Shown here: piece by piece, positions 1 through 9,311 of the stretch
How positions within the stretch are numbered: position 1 is the first letter of the stretch
How the letters are laid out: each line of letters begins with the position of its first letter
Assembly: GCF_010091925.1 (NCBI RefSeq)
Contig: NZ_WVID01000013.1
Coordinates: 186,001 to 250,000, forward strand
Reading direction: 5' to 3'
Source of the DNA: Nostoc sp. B(2019)
GTDB lineage: Bacteria; Cyanobacteriota; Cyanobacteriia; Cyanobacteriales; Nostocaceae
DNA: 64,000 nt
Notes under the pieces: model-generated
What the model saw: the letters and a program-made list of their open reading frames with translations, nothing else
Database searches by the model: none
Told to the model about the DNA's origin: nothing
Position numbers and translations under genes: made by a program

Positions 1-597
1 CATAACAACAGCGATCTGTTGGGAAATTGACCAGACAATTATTAAAAAGGTCGTCATTTCCAGTACTTTTTCTAAGAAAGTAGCTGAAAAACTCAGAGCA
101 TTACTGGTAACGGGTTCAATTTCTTGGGATAGACGTTGATCTGGATTATCAATATCGGATTTAAAGTTGATTCTATAATAGGCACGATTGTTTAAATATT
201 TTGATAAGATGCGGTTATTTAGCCATTTATACCAATCAAGAGCGATTTTTTTTCTAACAAATTTAGAAAATCCTACTAAAAAAGTTACGCTGATCAGACC
301 AACACTGTAAAGCCCTAACGTTTCAAGAAACTTAGCAATATCTTTCTCTTCAATGATGACATTGACCAAACGGTTACTAATGAAAGTATTGGAGGCAGTT
401 ACGCCCACAAGCGCGATTATTAATAAAATCAGAAGAACAAGCATCCCCCAGGCGCGAATCACATCTGAAAATGCTCTTTCTCCTGGCTCGGTTGGATACC
501 AGTAAGGCCCTGCGATCGCTTTGACATTCTCCCAAAATTTATTAAAATCTGAAGAAGCATTCATTAAGGGTTGAATGAAAGAAACTTGGGTTGGCAT
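1..597 (-). CDS. SbmA/BacA-like ABC half-transporter, N-terminal part (cut by window edge)
   Basis: Only the first 199 codons are present; the frame stays open to base 1, so the rest of the membrane domain and the ATPase lie outside. It is too incomplete for the automatic ORF cut-offs but is clearly coding. The translation has an amphipathic N-terminus, a hydrophobic helix at about residues 45-66 and another at about 95-112. The motif NPDQRLSQEI at residues 151-160 is the hallmark loop of the ABC_membrane_2 group (SbmA, BacA, YddA, peroxisomal ABCD). Family members import or export peptides, vitamin B12 or acyl compounds across the inner membrane. The substrate here cannot be told. ATG at 595-597 is the first start in the frame. 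Confidence 0.85.
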   Translation of the reverse strand, partial: MPTQVSFIQPLMNASSDFNKFWENVKAIAGPYWYPTEPGERAFSDVIRAWGMLVLLILLIIALVGVTASNTFISNRLVNVIIEEKDIAKFLETLGLYSVGLISVTFLVGFSKFVRKKIALDWYKWLNNRILSKYLNNRAYYRINFKSDIDNPDQRLSQEIEPVTSNALSFSATFLEKVLEMTTFLIIVWSISQQIAVVM

Positions 598-754
598 ATT
601 CTAGAAATAAACTTTAAAAGTAACAGCAAAACTTGAAGAGTATCCCGCCAGTTTTAAGCAGACATGATATTTAAATAATGGCCTTTGAGGTTTAATCCGG
701 TGAAATCGGACTCAGAGGCCATTTTCTCGTTTTACCGCAATTTGGCGCGTTAGC

Positions 755-780
755 GTACCCTTCCGGGAAAGCAAGCTATG
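755..780. repeat. Degenerate copy of the GC-rich dispersed palindrome
   Basis: This 26-bp stretch matches, with several mismatches, the core of the GC-rich element at 13869-13921 and 28496-28548 (the part around CCCCGTAGGGG). It lies in the 257-bp gap between the hydrophobic-protein gene and the ABC half-transporter. No gene was seen in this gap. Confidence 0.5.
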
Positions 781-854
781 CGCTTTCAACAGGATAAGGA
801 ATCGCTTAACTTGATGCCATTAAAACTGGAATTTTAACGAATGTAATAGTGAAA

Positions 855-1250
855 TTATTCTTCGGTGATTTCAATTGTTTTTGGGGGCTGAACTTCTTCA
901 AAATTATTAGTGATTGTTGGGTTAAGTTCATTTTTCAGCTTGAGTTTTAGATCCTCTGTGATAGGTAAATCTTTAATTTCTTTGAGAAGATATCTCACAG
1001 ATTCGGTTTTACGACGTTCTGTATAGATGTTCTTAAGAACGGCTTCAATTCCATATCCCGCTAAAGCTTCCCCTACAAGCGTTGTCAGACCAAGCACGCC
1101 TAGACCTCCAATGATGCCAAATGGGCCTCCCAATCCTGCAAGAGCAGCTACAACAGCGGAACCACCCACCATCCCTGATGCAGAGATTGCAATCACAAGA
1201 AGTATGCCAGGAAGACCCAGAGCAGCGATTTTTTTAACGACTTCATCCAT
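855..1250 (-). CDS. Glycine-rich hydrophobic protein, possible membrane or pore-forming partner
   Basis: 131 residues. Residues 5-68 form one long glycine/alanine-rich hydrophobic stretch that can make two or three membrane helices. A charged helical tail (about residues 75-110) and an acidic C-terminus follow. I know similar short proteins from cyanobacterial genomes only as hypotheticals. It lies 196 bp downstream of the LamG-patatin gene on the same strand and could be co-transcribed with it. A role as membrane target, pore or immunity partner of the phospholipase is inference only. Start is ATG at 1250. Confidence 0.6.
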   Translation of the reverse strand: MDEVVKKIAALGLPGILLVIAISASGMVGGSAVVAALAGLGGPFGIIGGLGVLGLTTLVGEALAGYGIEAVLKNIYTERRKTESVRYLLKEIKDLPITEDLKLKLKNELNPTITNNFEEVQPPKTIEITEE

Positions 1251-1446
1251 GGTAATTACCTACAATCCTTGTAATTTTGGTTAAATCTTTATTAAGGGTA
1301 CTAGTATCTATTCACCCTTATTTGATAGCTTAGTGCTTAATCGAGATGGTGACTAATTTTTCCTTTTACATCTGAGATAGCCACCGTTCTTGGAGAGGTC
1401 AAATAGTCTTGGCCCGTTAGATCACCACTGCGTCCTGTTGTAAAAT

Positions 1447-3552
1447 TTAGTTGGACAAAATACTACACAACTCATCGATTTGTTGACTTTTTTCTGTAAT
1501 CAGTCGATGAGCTAAGGCTTTTAAATGACGAATATTTTCCGACTTGACATTATCTATTGCTTCCAAGTCACCCGTTAAGAATGTTTGAAACCGATAATAA
1601 GAACCTTTAATTTCTTTATCACCAGGCTCAAATAATCGTTCTAATTCTCCGGCTACTACTTCACTACCACCGTCCATCACAATATTTAAAAGCGGTCTTC
1701 CCCATTGCAACAGTCCCCAATTTTTGACTTCGTTATAAGTATAAACACTCGTGAGGGAACCCGTACCCAAGGAAACGACTAACATATCATCTGTATGTAG
1801 GACTGGTCTTTTGTCTTGTTTACTAATTTTCGCTTCCATAATCGCCAAATTAGCTGGATTATTAGCGATCAATCCTCCATCAACTAAAGTATAAAAGCCG
1901 TTGGGGTTATGAGAAGTAGCAACGCGATAGGGAGGAAAATAAGTCGGAGTAGCACTAGTTGCCATTGCTGCATCTGTGAGCGTAAAGCCTACGCTTAACT
2001 TGCGAAACTTTTTAGATTCTGTCTGCTGCTTTTCAATTTTGTTTGTAAAGAATATGGGAATTCGCTGCTCAATATCGTAGCTAGTCACGAAAACTTCTTT
2101 GAGATTCTTTTCAAGAGGGGCATTACCAAAATATTTCCTCATAATTTCCTCTCTTCCGTCAGAAGCATATTTTGGCTGGACAAACATATCTTCTAGAGGG
2201 CCGAGTATGTGTTCTAAGAATGGCTCGTAAAAGATCTCAGCCCCATACTCAACATATAGCTCGGCGAGTTGCTCAGCACTATATTCAGCAATCGGTGAGC
2301 TATCAGATACATTTAAATCTAAATGGGGTTTAGTTAGTCCAAGTGCCAGAATTCCTCCGGTTGAAGTACCAGCAATTAAATCGAACAAACTCGAAATCGG
2401 CTTTTGTGTGCGCTTTTCAATTTCTGCTAGTATCAGTGCCGGGATAATGCCCCGAATACCGCCTCCATCAATGGAAAGTATTTTATATTTAGGATTGGCT
2501 GTGGTATTCATAGTTTTTTTCGATCGCTCCTGAGTTAATTCTGATTGTTGTTGCTGTTGGCTATTGGCTGGAACTTCGCGTTGCTTAGTTTGGGCTGTTT
2601 TAGCTTTCCCTACCTGGGTTGGCTGAGGAGTTTGGATGTTGGCAGCTTTTTCGCTGTTTATCCTTGTCCCTTTTTTTCCTTTTGGCTGACGCTCCTCTGT
2701 CGCTAACGTTAAAGCAGCTGTCGCCTGAGTCGGTAAATCCTCCGCCAGCACCGCAGTTTCTTGCGGAGGTATCTCCTCGGAACTGCTTGTTATCTGATCT
2801 TGTCTGTCGCCCTCATTGGATGATTGGGCGATTAGCTGGAGGCTTGGCGCTTGGCGTATCGTAAATGGAAGCTGCGCCAAATCCCAACTAGGATTGCCAT
2901 GCAAGGTTCCATTATGGGCTTGGACAGTTTGGTCTTGGACAGTTGCTCCTTGTCCTTCGCTTAATGTCCAGTAAGCTACTAATCCTTGTTCATTCCCGAT
3001 TAGAGGTTGAGCGCGATGCGTTTGGATTTCCGCTTGGGAACAGGGTAAATTCCAAACACTGATATTGGCTAATTGCCCTGTGAAATATATGTTGTTGTGT
3101 AAAGTTGCGCCAAGAGTTACAGCACTAGTTGCTTTGTTTAAGGAGTCACCTGTAAAAGAGCCAGCATACTCATGGTCATCAAGATATATAGTCAGTTGAC
3201 CTCGATTAAAAACGATCGCAAAGAAGTGCCATTGTCCAACAGTTAATTCTCCATTGCCAAAGGTTTTAATAACTTTGTTAACCTTGTCATCGATGTATAC
3301 ATCTAGGTTCCCTTCTTCACTGATGCCAAACTCAAAATTATCACTGTATCTATCTGAAGAACGGGCAAAAAAAACATTGCGCGTCCCGTAAGTACTGGCT
3401 TTATTTGTTAGTTCATGAGGATTAATCCATCCTGAAATCGTAAAGGCTGAACTCCCCTCAGCAAAAACACCACCAAAATCATTCCTGCCAAAATCTATGT
3501 AATCATCCTGACCATCAAATGTCAGAACTGATTGGCTATATACCTCTGTCAC
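1447..3552 (-). CDS. LamG-domain patatin-like phospholipase
   Basis: 701 residues from a GTG start. Residues 1 to about 215 read as a LamG/concanavalin-like sheet domain (repeated W-x-F-F/A and W-N-L elements). A low-complexity linker, rich in Gln, Thr and Lys, runs to about 345. From about 350 there is a complete patatin domain: oxyanion loop DGGGIRG near residue 359, nucleophile elbow GTSTGG near 394, and catalytic Asp in DGGLIANNP near 557. Patatins hydrolyse acyl chains of membrane lipids; bacterial ones include anti-phage effectors such as CapV. No signal peptide is visible, so it probably acts in the cytoplasm. An internal ATG at about residue 347 sits where a stand-alone patatin would start, suggesting the LamG part was added upstream. 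Confidence 0.88.
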   Translation of the reverse strand: MTEVYSQSVLTFDGQDDYIDFGRNDFGGVFAEGSSAFTISGWINPHELTNKASTYGTRNVFFARSSDRYSDNFEFGISEEGNLDVYIDDKVNKVIKTFGNGELTVGQWHFFAIVFNRGQLTIYLDDHEYAGSFTGDSLNKATSAVTLGATLHNNIYFTGQLANISVWNLPCSQAEIQTHRAQPLIGNEQGLVAYWTLSEGQGATVQDQTVQAHNGTLHGNPSWDLAQLPFTIRQAPSLQLIAQSSNEGDRQDQITSSSEEIPPQETAVLAEDLPTQATAALTLATEERQPKGKKGTRINSEKAANIQTPQPTQVGKAKTAQTKQREVPANSQQQQQSELTQERSKKTMNTTANPKYKILSIDGGGIRGIIPALILAEIEKRTQKPISSLFDLIAGTSTGGILALGLTKPHLDLNVSDSSPIAEYSAEQLAELYVEYGAEIFYEPFLEHILGPLEDMFVQPKYASDGREEIMRKYFGNAPLEKNLKEVFVTSYDIEQRIPIFFTNKIEKQQTESKKFRKLSVGFTLTDAAMATSATPTYFPPYRVATSHNPNGFYTLVDGGLIANNPANLAIMEAKISKQDKRPVLHTDDMLVVSLGTGSLTSVYTYNEVKNWGLLQWGRPLLNIVMDGGSEVVAGELERLFEPGDKEIKGSYYRFQTFLTGDLEAIDNVKSENIRHLKALAHRLITEKSQQIDELCSILSN

Positions 3553-4557
3553 AACATTTTATTCTCCAAATAAGATAATTTTTAATTCGTAATTAATAAA
3601 TTTAAAGATGTTTGAGAAAATTTAATAGTTACATGACTCGTTTGTCCTACTTCAATATTTACTGAGAATAAAATTTATGTAAATCCTATTATTGCAATTT
3701 ATAAACTATATTAAATATCCATGGATTAAATTTTTATTATAATTTTCAATCAAATCTTAGCAGCAATATGAAGCTTTTATCCTTACTACAATCAACATTT
3801 TTTCATAATAATTATCATTAATTAATAGATTAATTTGATAGCTTAAGTTTATTGAATACCCAATCATTCTTAGATTGACAATTTTATTTGACCTGGCGCA
3901 GAGAATAAAGTTTTAATTGAATCCAAAATTTAATTATACTTTTTACATTCAATATTAATGTATTTATAAATAGTCATTTTCTATCCTATAAATCTATTTC
4001 AAGATAACTTTTAGCAAATTATGATGAAAATAGATCCGTTGAAGTAAAGGATGAACTATCTGATTAAATAAACTTACTTGTTTAAAGTAATATGCTTAAC
4101 CTAAGCTTCCAAATAATCTCAGCTTTATCAAGAAAATGCAATAGCAGGTAAGACAATATAAGTAAATAATCAGGTGACAGTTAAGACATTTAAGACATTT
4201 AAGCAAATAGTAGTTAGACAGTTAAGACACTTAAGACACTTAAGCGAACAATTAGGTAAATAGTTAAGACACTTAAGACACTTAAGCAAATAATTAAAAT
4301 ATTTAAAGCAGTTAATAAATAATAATTACTAACTGTAACTTCTTTACAGTTAAGCTAGACTTTACTCATAATGGGGGTTAAAACTGCTAAGATCCTATTG
4401 CAAAAAATATTTTGACAGTTTTTGACCCTTCTGTTTTCGGCTTTTGTGAGCAATTTCAGACTGGGTATGTACCAAATACACCAATACTGAGTACTTTTCC
4501 TAACTCAGGACTAGCTACGCCCCGCTACCGCGCTTCAGCACTGAAGTATGGTTAATC
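3553..4557. other. 1-kb AT-rich gap without a gene
   Basis: This very AT-rich region lies upstream of the patatin gene. It holds the short tandem repeat block at 4180-4296 and a TAATTCGTAATTA-type dispersed repeat near 3580. No convincing coding frame, RNA gene or promoter was seen. Confidence 0.6.
4180..4296. repeat. Nested short tandem repeats (TTAAGACAY units)
   Basis: Three super-units start at 4180, 4221 and 4263 (41-42 bp period). Each begins with two tandem copies of the 9-mer TTAAGACAT or TTAAGACAC followed by TTAAGC. This is a typical cyanobacterial short tandemly repeated repetitive (STRR) block with a second level of periodicity. It lies in a non-coding gap. Confidence 0.9.
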
Positions 4558-4971
4558 CTAGTCTTGACTGTAAATTTTATTAGGATACATATTTTCAAAG
4601 TAGGCAATAGCAACTTCGCCTAATGCCTTAACCGCAACAGCTCCAATTGCAGGTTGAACAACTTGGCCAATGCCAGGAAAAAATCCTGCGATAGTACCCC
4701 CTATCCTGAAAAGTAATTGTCCTCCGCCCATTGCTGTGATTGCTGCGGCTATTGCTCCTGCACCACCAGCAGGTATTGAATTGAGATCATAGACTTGAGC
4801 AATTCGAGTTACTACAGCTGCCTGTACACCAGCTAAACTAGTATGAAAGGTTAACGCGCCGATCGCAGGAATCCCACCAACAACTCCTGCTGTTGCTCCG
4901 CCTCCCATCATTAACCAAAGTTCATCTCTAGCTTGGTCACGACAATATTTAGGCATAAAAAAGAACACCAT
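4558..4971 (-). CDS. DUF697-like hydrophobic protein
   Basis: 137 residues. Hydrophobic glycine-rich segments surround a conserved-looking pattern: a short polar N-terminus, then PAIGALTFHTSLAGVQ, VVTRIAQVYDL and a C-terminal FFPGIGQVVQPAIGA element. This spacing resembles DUF697 (YcjF-type) membrane domains, which often partner small GTPases or effectors. No GTPase is adjacent; the patatin gene lies 1 kb downstream on the same strand. ATG at 4971 and an in-frame ATG five codons later are both possible starts; neither has a clear ribosome-binding site. The family call is moderate and the function is unknown. Confidence 0.55.
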   Translation of the reverse strand: MVFFFMPKYCRDQARDELWLMMGGGATAGVVGGIPAIGALTFHTSLAGVQAAVVTRIAQVYDLNSIPAGGAGAIAAAITAMGGGQLLFRIGGTIAGFFPGIGQVVQPAIGAVAVKALGEVAIAYFENMYPNKIYSQD

Positions 4972-5451
4972 GCCACAAAAGGTTTTTTGTCTGCTAAGGA
5001 ATTTTTAGAGCCGCGATCGCGCGATGCGATAAGTAGCATTGACTCTCAAAATGCTTTTTGTTTCTAGCTTTCAAGGTTCTGGATATGCATCTTCCCAAAT
5101 GAGACTATCTTAAGGATCTAAAAGCTTCCATCCATGATATTCAGGATTGTTTTAGACAAAATCCATCCAAAGATATGAGGAATAAGGAATTTTAAGCATT
5201 TTTGACACATTCAGAATCGCAAGTAATTATGTCCCTGTTGGGGCGTGGGGCATGAGGAAAAATTACTGAAGCGATCGCGTACCCGTTTGCTAAGAGTGCG
5301 ATCGCCTCCGGCGGGGCGTAGCCCATCGCTGTTTTTTACTTCGAGTCTTTCAAAGTAATTTGGTAGTTTTGACAGTCCAGTTAAATCTGCATTCAATTGT
5401 TTGCACAGCTTGGTAATATCAAATAAAATTTAGTTTTAATTTCCAAAATTA
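4972..5451. other. Intergenic region with HIP1-rich GC palindromes
   Basis: The region contains a GC-rich dispersed repeat around 5270-5330 with several GCGATCGC octamers. A 61-codon minus-strand frame (5211-5396) runs through this repeat and is not credible as a gene. No RBS or promoter for the following glycosidase is obvious. Confidence 0.5.
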
Positions 5452-7770
5452 ATGAAAACTCCTTGGCAATCTTCTTACTCGGTGACGTACCCGCAGTACA
5501 CCGTTGCTTGTAGCGGTTGGGTGCTGAAACGGTTTTTGAGACTCTTAACTGAACCACTTAAAAAGCTGAGCCGTTGGAAGTTGATTCCGCTTGGTAATAT
5601 TTCAACTTCTGTACCCAGTCAAAGCTTTAAATTGGGAGAATTTACAATTGATTGGCAGGGTAGCGATACAAAACAGCCAAGTCTGCGGATTAGTCATCAA
5701 AGTAACGAAGCAAAAACAATATGGCAGACATCTCCTGGTTATAGCTTTGTCAGTGGGGGTGATGTTCGCCTAAACATCGTTGAAGAACGAGGTTCTATAG
5801 AAATTGACGAACACAAATATGCAGACTTTACCCATCAAACTGTTGATAGCATTAAGCAAGAAGACGATACTCTTATAATTTCTGGCCGTCTTCAAGGTCG
5901 CAAAACTGCCAGTAACGAACCCAAATATATTTTAATGTTGCGAACTGTAGGGTCAAAAGAACTTGATTTTAAAGTGCAAATTGTTGATGGGAATGTCAAT
6001 CAAACACAGTTGCAATTTACAACTTCTCCAGACGAACACTTTTATGGTTTTGGAGAGCAATTTTCTGACATCGACTGCAAAGGACAATGGATACCAATTG
6101 TCTGCGAGGAGGGAGGCATTGGCCGTGGCGATCGCGGCCCGAAAACTCTCAATCTGCTAGGTGTATCTGGTAATAGATATTCAAGTTATGCCCCCATGCC
6201 CTACTTTTTAACTAACAAGGGGCGATCAATATTTCTCACTAACACTGAACCCTCAATTTTCAACTTACGCGATCCATATATTGCAACTATACGGGTTTCA
6301 TCGAGTTGTATGCAGGGGCGAATCCTTTGCGGCGACACACCTCTAGACATTATTGAACTTTATACCAACTATGTGGGAAGGATGCCAGCACTTCCCGATT
6401 GGCTAAATAGTGGGGCGATCGTGGGTATGCAAGGAGGTACGGAGTTAGTCCGGCAAGTGTGGTCGCAGTTGCGTGACCTCGACACCCCTATTGCTGGATT
6501 TTGGCTTCAGGATTGGGTCGGTCAACGCCGTACAATAGCGGGAAAACAATTGTGGTGGAATTGGCAACTTGATGAAAGCACTTATCCAGGTTGGCAGCAG
6601 TTGGTAACTGACCTGGCAGAAGCAGAAATTTCGGTTGGGGTATATGTCAACCCTTTCCTGGTTGAGCGCCCACACCAGCCAAACCAAGCACAGCGTAATC
6701 TCTATAGAGAAGCCATACAACAAGGCTTTGTAGTTAAAACTCAAGACGCCCAACCATATTTAATTAAAAGCACTGACTTCTCCGCAGCTTTGCTAGATCT
6801 GACTAACCCAGATGCGCGTAAATGGTTCAAAAGTGTTCTCAAGGACGAAGTGATAGGCAAAGGCGCTAAATTTTGGATGACTGACTTTGGGGAAGCAGCG
6901 CCGTTTGATGGAGTGTATGCCCATGAAGCTGGACTACTCTATCACAACCAATATCCAGTTGATTGGGTAACAGTTAATCGGGAAGCTATTCAAGAAGCAG
7001 GTTGTGAAGGTGATGTTTGGTTCTTCAATCGAGCCGGATTTTTGCAAACTCCATCTCAGAGTACAGCTATGTGGTTAGGAGATCAGAATACTTCTTGGGG
7101 TCTAAATGATGGGATAGCGAGTGCGCTCAAAGGCGCAATTAGTGGTGGTATATCTGGGTTCAGTATCAACCATAGTGACATTGGTGGGTATACAAGTATT
7201 GCTAACCCGATTTTAGAAGCTTTAGGTATAGGATTTAGGCGATCGCGCGAACTGCTCTATCGGTGGATGGAAATGAACGCTTTCACGCCAGTATTCCGCA
7301 CACACGAAGGCAATCAGCCAGAGAAGAACGTTCAATTTTATACAGACAAAGACACCCTGGCAACTTTCAGTTATTGGGCGAAAGTCTATGCAGCACTAGC
7401 TGAGTATCGCCAGCAGTTGATGGTAGAAGCAGCTACAAAAGGATATCCCCTTGTTCGGCATCTTGTTCTTCATTACCCTAATGATCCTAATGTTTACAAA
7501 CTAGAAGATCAGTTTTTGCTGGGGAGTGACTTTTTAGTAGCACCAGTGCTGAAGCCAGGTAAAAACAGCACAAACATATATTTTCCAGCTGGCGAGTGGG
7601 TTCATTTGTGGAGTGGCAAGACCTACAGTATGAAAACAGGTATACTGCAAAAAGTTCCTGCTCCACTCGGACAACCTGCTGTATTTTATCGGCAGGGATC
7701 CAAAGCATCTGAATTAGTCTTGAAGGCTCTCAAAGCTAAAAGTCTACTCAATCTATCGCCTGAGCGATAA
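5452..7770 (+). CDS. GH31 glycosidase, sulfoquinovosidase (YihQ)-like
   Basis: 772 residues; family 31 alpha-glycosidase. The nucleophile is D478 in WMTDFGE and the acid/base is D544 in GDQN, with the same spacing as E. coli YihQ (D405, D472). Of the five YihQ sulfonate-pocket residues (Q262, Q288, R301, W304, Y508), four have counterparts: Q327, Q353, W369 and Y580. The key arginine is Q366. The alignment is from memory of YihQ, but spacings match exactly. It is thus in the sulfoquinovosidase subgroup but may prefer another alpha-glucoside. About 80 N-terminal residues exceed YihQ, so a later start is possible. Cyanobacteria make sulfoquinovosyl lipids, so a role in their turnover is plausible. 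It stands alone. Confidence 0.88.
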   Translation: MKTPWQSSYSVTYPQYTVACSGWVLKRFLRLLTEPLKKLSRWKLIPLGNISTSVPSQSFKLGEFTIDWQGSDTKQPSLRISHQSNEAKTIWQTSPGYSFVSGGDVRLNIVEERGSIEIDEHKYADFTHQTVDSIKQEDDTLIISGRLQGRKTASNEPKYILMLRTVGSKELDFKVQIVDGNVNQTQLQFTTSPDEHFYGFGEQFSDIDCKGQWIPIVCEEGGIGRGDRGPKTLNLLGVSGNRYSSYAPMPYFLTNKGRSIFLTNTEPSIFNLRDPYIATIRVSSSCMQGRILCGDTPLDIIELYTNYVGRMPALPDWLNSGAIVGMQGGTELVRQVWSQLRDLDTPIAGFWLQDWVGQRRTIAGKQLWWNWQLDESTYPGWQQLVTDLAEAEISVGVYVNPFLVERPHQPNQAQRNLYREAIQQGFVVKTQDAQPYLIKSTDFSAALLDLTNPDARKWFKSVLKDEVIGKGAKFWMTDFGEAAPFDGVYAHEAGLLYHNQYPVDWVTVNREAIQEAGCEGDVWFFNRAGFLQTPSQSTAMWLGDQNTSWGLNDGIASALKGAISGGISGFSINHSDIGGYTSIANPILEALGIGFRRSRELLYRWMEMNAFTPVFRTHEGNQPEKNVQFYTDKDTLATFSYWAKVYAALAEYRQQLMVEAATKGYPLVRHLVLHYPNDPNVYKLEDQFLLGSDFLVAPVLKPGKNSTNIYFPAGEWVHLWSGKTYSMKTGILQKVPAPLGQPAVFYRQGSKASELVLKALKAKSLLNLSPER

Positions 7771-7987
7771 AGTTGATGGGGGAGCTTTCAAGTAGAAGGG
7801 CTTAATTAAATCAGAGCTAGTAGTAAGCGGCTCTAGCCTTTGATAACCTTATATAGAGCGATAAATCGCTCTCTGCGAGACGCTACGCGAACACTACGAA
7901 CAAAAGTTTTAGCTTACATTTAATTACGCCCACCTACTTACCCATAGTTCATCCTGACTCTCTGAAATTAATGTATGGGACGGAAAA

Positions 7988-8314
7988 TCATTTAGAATCT
8001 GCCGAGTAGAAAGGAGAATCCATACCTCTGCTAGCTTCTTCGGTTATGTCACCATTAAAAAGCTTCACACTGAGATTTCCATTAACTTGTTTAGTAAATG
8101 GAATCAATATGCCATCAATATAATTTTGTGCATTCTCTACAGAATCAAATTCATAAAAACCACCAATAGTATTAGTATTCAAAGCACTTAACCAAGTTTT
8201 GGATTTCAATCCTGAAAATTTTTTCATTTCTACATTGATTGATTTCCAATCAATTTGACTAAAAGGAATGGAAACTTGATACTCGGCGTATAAAAATACT
8301 TTGCTTGCTGGCAT
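7988..8314 (-). CDS. YdhR-like small monooxygenase-fold protein
   Basis: 108 residues. The pattern of a beta strand, a GLKSKTWL helix start, a GGFYEF strand, and an A-x-x-Y-I helix matches the YdhR / dimeric alpha-beta barrel family of putative cofactor-free monooxygenases. The substrate is unknown. The ATG at 8314 has an AGGA six bases upstream. The region directly upstream (8334-8411) is a duplicated remnant of the kinase 3' end, so its promoter context was changed by that duplication. Confidence 0.65.
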   Translation of the reverse strand: MPASKVFLYAEYQVSIPFSQIDWKSINVEMKKFSGLKSKTWLSALNTNTIGGFYEFDSVENAQNYIDGILIPFTKQVNGNLSVKLFNGDITEEASRGMDSPFYSADSK

Positions 8315-8333
8315 TTTTGATCCTATTGTAAAA

Positions 8334-8411
8334 GGTGGCTGATTGATAGCGATCGCTAAAATAGTAGCAAACCATCTTATCTAAAATCAGCACTAATTCT
8401 TTACTAATTTG
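8334..8411 (-). pseudogene. Remnant of kinase 3' coding end (direct repeat copy)
   Basis: This stretch matches 9344-9421, inside the C-terminus of the kinase gene, in the same orientation with an offset of 1010 bp. In the 40 bp from 8341 there is one mismatch. It still translates as QISKELVLILDKMVCYYF and then SDRYQSAT, against QISEELAAILDKMVCYHF and SDRYQSAT in the intact kinase. It has no kinase upstream. The two copies bracket the DUF4351 gene. Confidence 0.85.
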
Positions 8412-8432
8412 CACTAATAAATAAATTAAATA

Positions 8433-9311
8433 TTAAGAAACTCTGCCAAATCTAGTAATTAATTCTTCCCGTGATAACTGCATGAGTAATGGAGTAAATT
8501 CTCCTGGTGGTAAAGCTAATAGTGGTTCAATAACTGCTTGAAGCTCGTTGTCTAATGAACCAAAACGAACTTGTAGTAAGTTTTCAACAACAAGACGTTC
8601 TCCTTCAAGTTTTGCTTGTTCCCGATCTTGTTGATAAAGTGGTTCTAGTCGCATAATTAACTCCCGATCATCCTCTTCGGAATTTTGATTTACTCTCAAG
8701 TTTTGTTGTAAGTTATAGAGCAATTCTAGCGTTGCTCTGCGGAATGGGTGATTTGATGATAGCGCTTCTAATTCATCAATTGCCTGTCTTTGTACTGCTC
8801 CTCGACCGAGAATTCTTAACCATAGTGTTTCCTGAGTACGTGGTAACTGATGAATCGCAACTATTGCTGACCGTAAGAACTCAGGCAGAAAGTGTATTCC
8901 AGGCAACCAATCTACGGCTTGAGTTGCACCAAATCCTGAAAGTAGTGTTGTTGATGCTGTTGGGCTAAGAATCCATAATTTGGGTATTATTGAGTCTAGA
9001 ACAGAAGTATTATTGCGATTTGCTTCCCGTTGTAATGCACCTCTAACTTCTAATAATTTTAACAGGCAATCACAAATCTCTTCTTTCGATGCAGCGTTTC
9101 GGAAGGGTTCAAAGATGGCTGGTGTAGCTGCAAATTTTCCTAACAATCCCAGTGTTTCTAAATTGGGGCTTTGTTCGGCTGAAGGAGAAAATAAAACATC
9201 GATTTCTCTAACTTCTCCCGCCACGCGACTCGGAGCTTGCACTTCTCCATAAGGTTTTAGTAATTCTTCTAGATAGTCTTTTGCAAATTGGTCATGAATA
9301 AATCTAGTCAT
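8433..9311 (-). CDS. DUF4351 / Rpn-like PD-(D/E)XK family protein
   Basis: 292 residues. The N-terminal segment GEVREIDVLF fits the nuclease-like core of Rpn/DUF4351 proteins. A long helical middle is followed by a C-terminal LLQVRFGSLDNEL and REELITRFG region typical of the DUF4351 tail. Such proteins are abundant in cyanobacteria and are related to recombination-promoting nucleases. Some copies are degenerate, so activity is not assured. Its ATG overlaps the kinase stop codon (ATGA at 9308-9311), indicating co-transcription and translational coupling. It is flanked by a 78-bp direct repeat of the kinase end. Confidence 0.75.
   Translation of the reverse strand: MTRFIHDQFAKDYLEELLKPYGEVQAPSRVAGEVREIDVLFSPSAEQSPNLETLGLLGKFAATPAIFEPFRNAASKEEICDCLLKLLEVRGALQREANRNNTSVLDSIIPKLWILSPTASTTLLSGFGATQAVDWLPGIHFLPEFLRSAIVAIHQLPRTQETLWLRILGRGAVQRQAIDELEALSSNHPFRRATLELLYNLQQNLRVNQNSEEDDRELIMRLEPLYQQDREQAKLEGERLVVENLLQVRFGSLDNELQAVIEPLLALPPGEFTPLLMQLSREELITRFGRVS

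Noticed and set aside
3795-3830. ATAATAATTATCATTA, similar to a Fur box
   Set aside because: Extremely AT-rich context, no iron gene next to it, and such matches are expected by chance.
5211-5396. 61-codon minus-strand frame
   Set aside because: It runs through a HIP1-rich dispersed repeat and has no RBS or family sequence.
5452-7770. Naming the GH31 gene as sulfoquinovosidase (yihQ)
   Set aside because: The key sulfonate-binding arginine is not present, so only a family-level call is safe.
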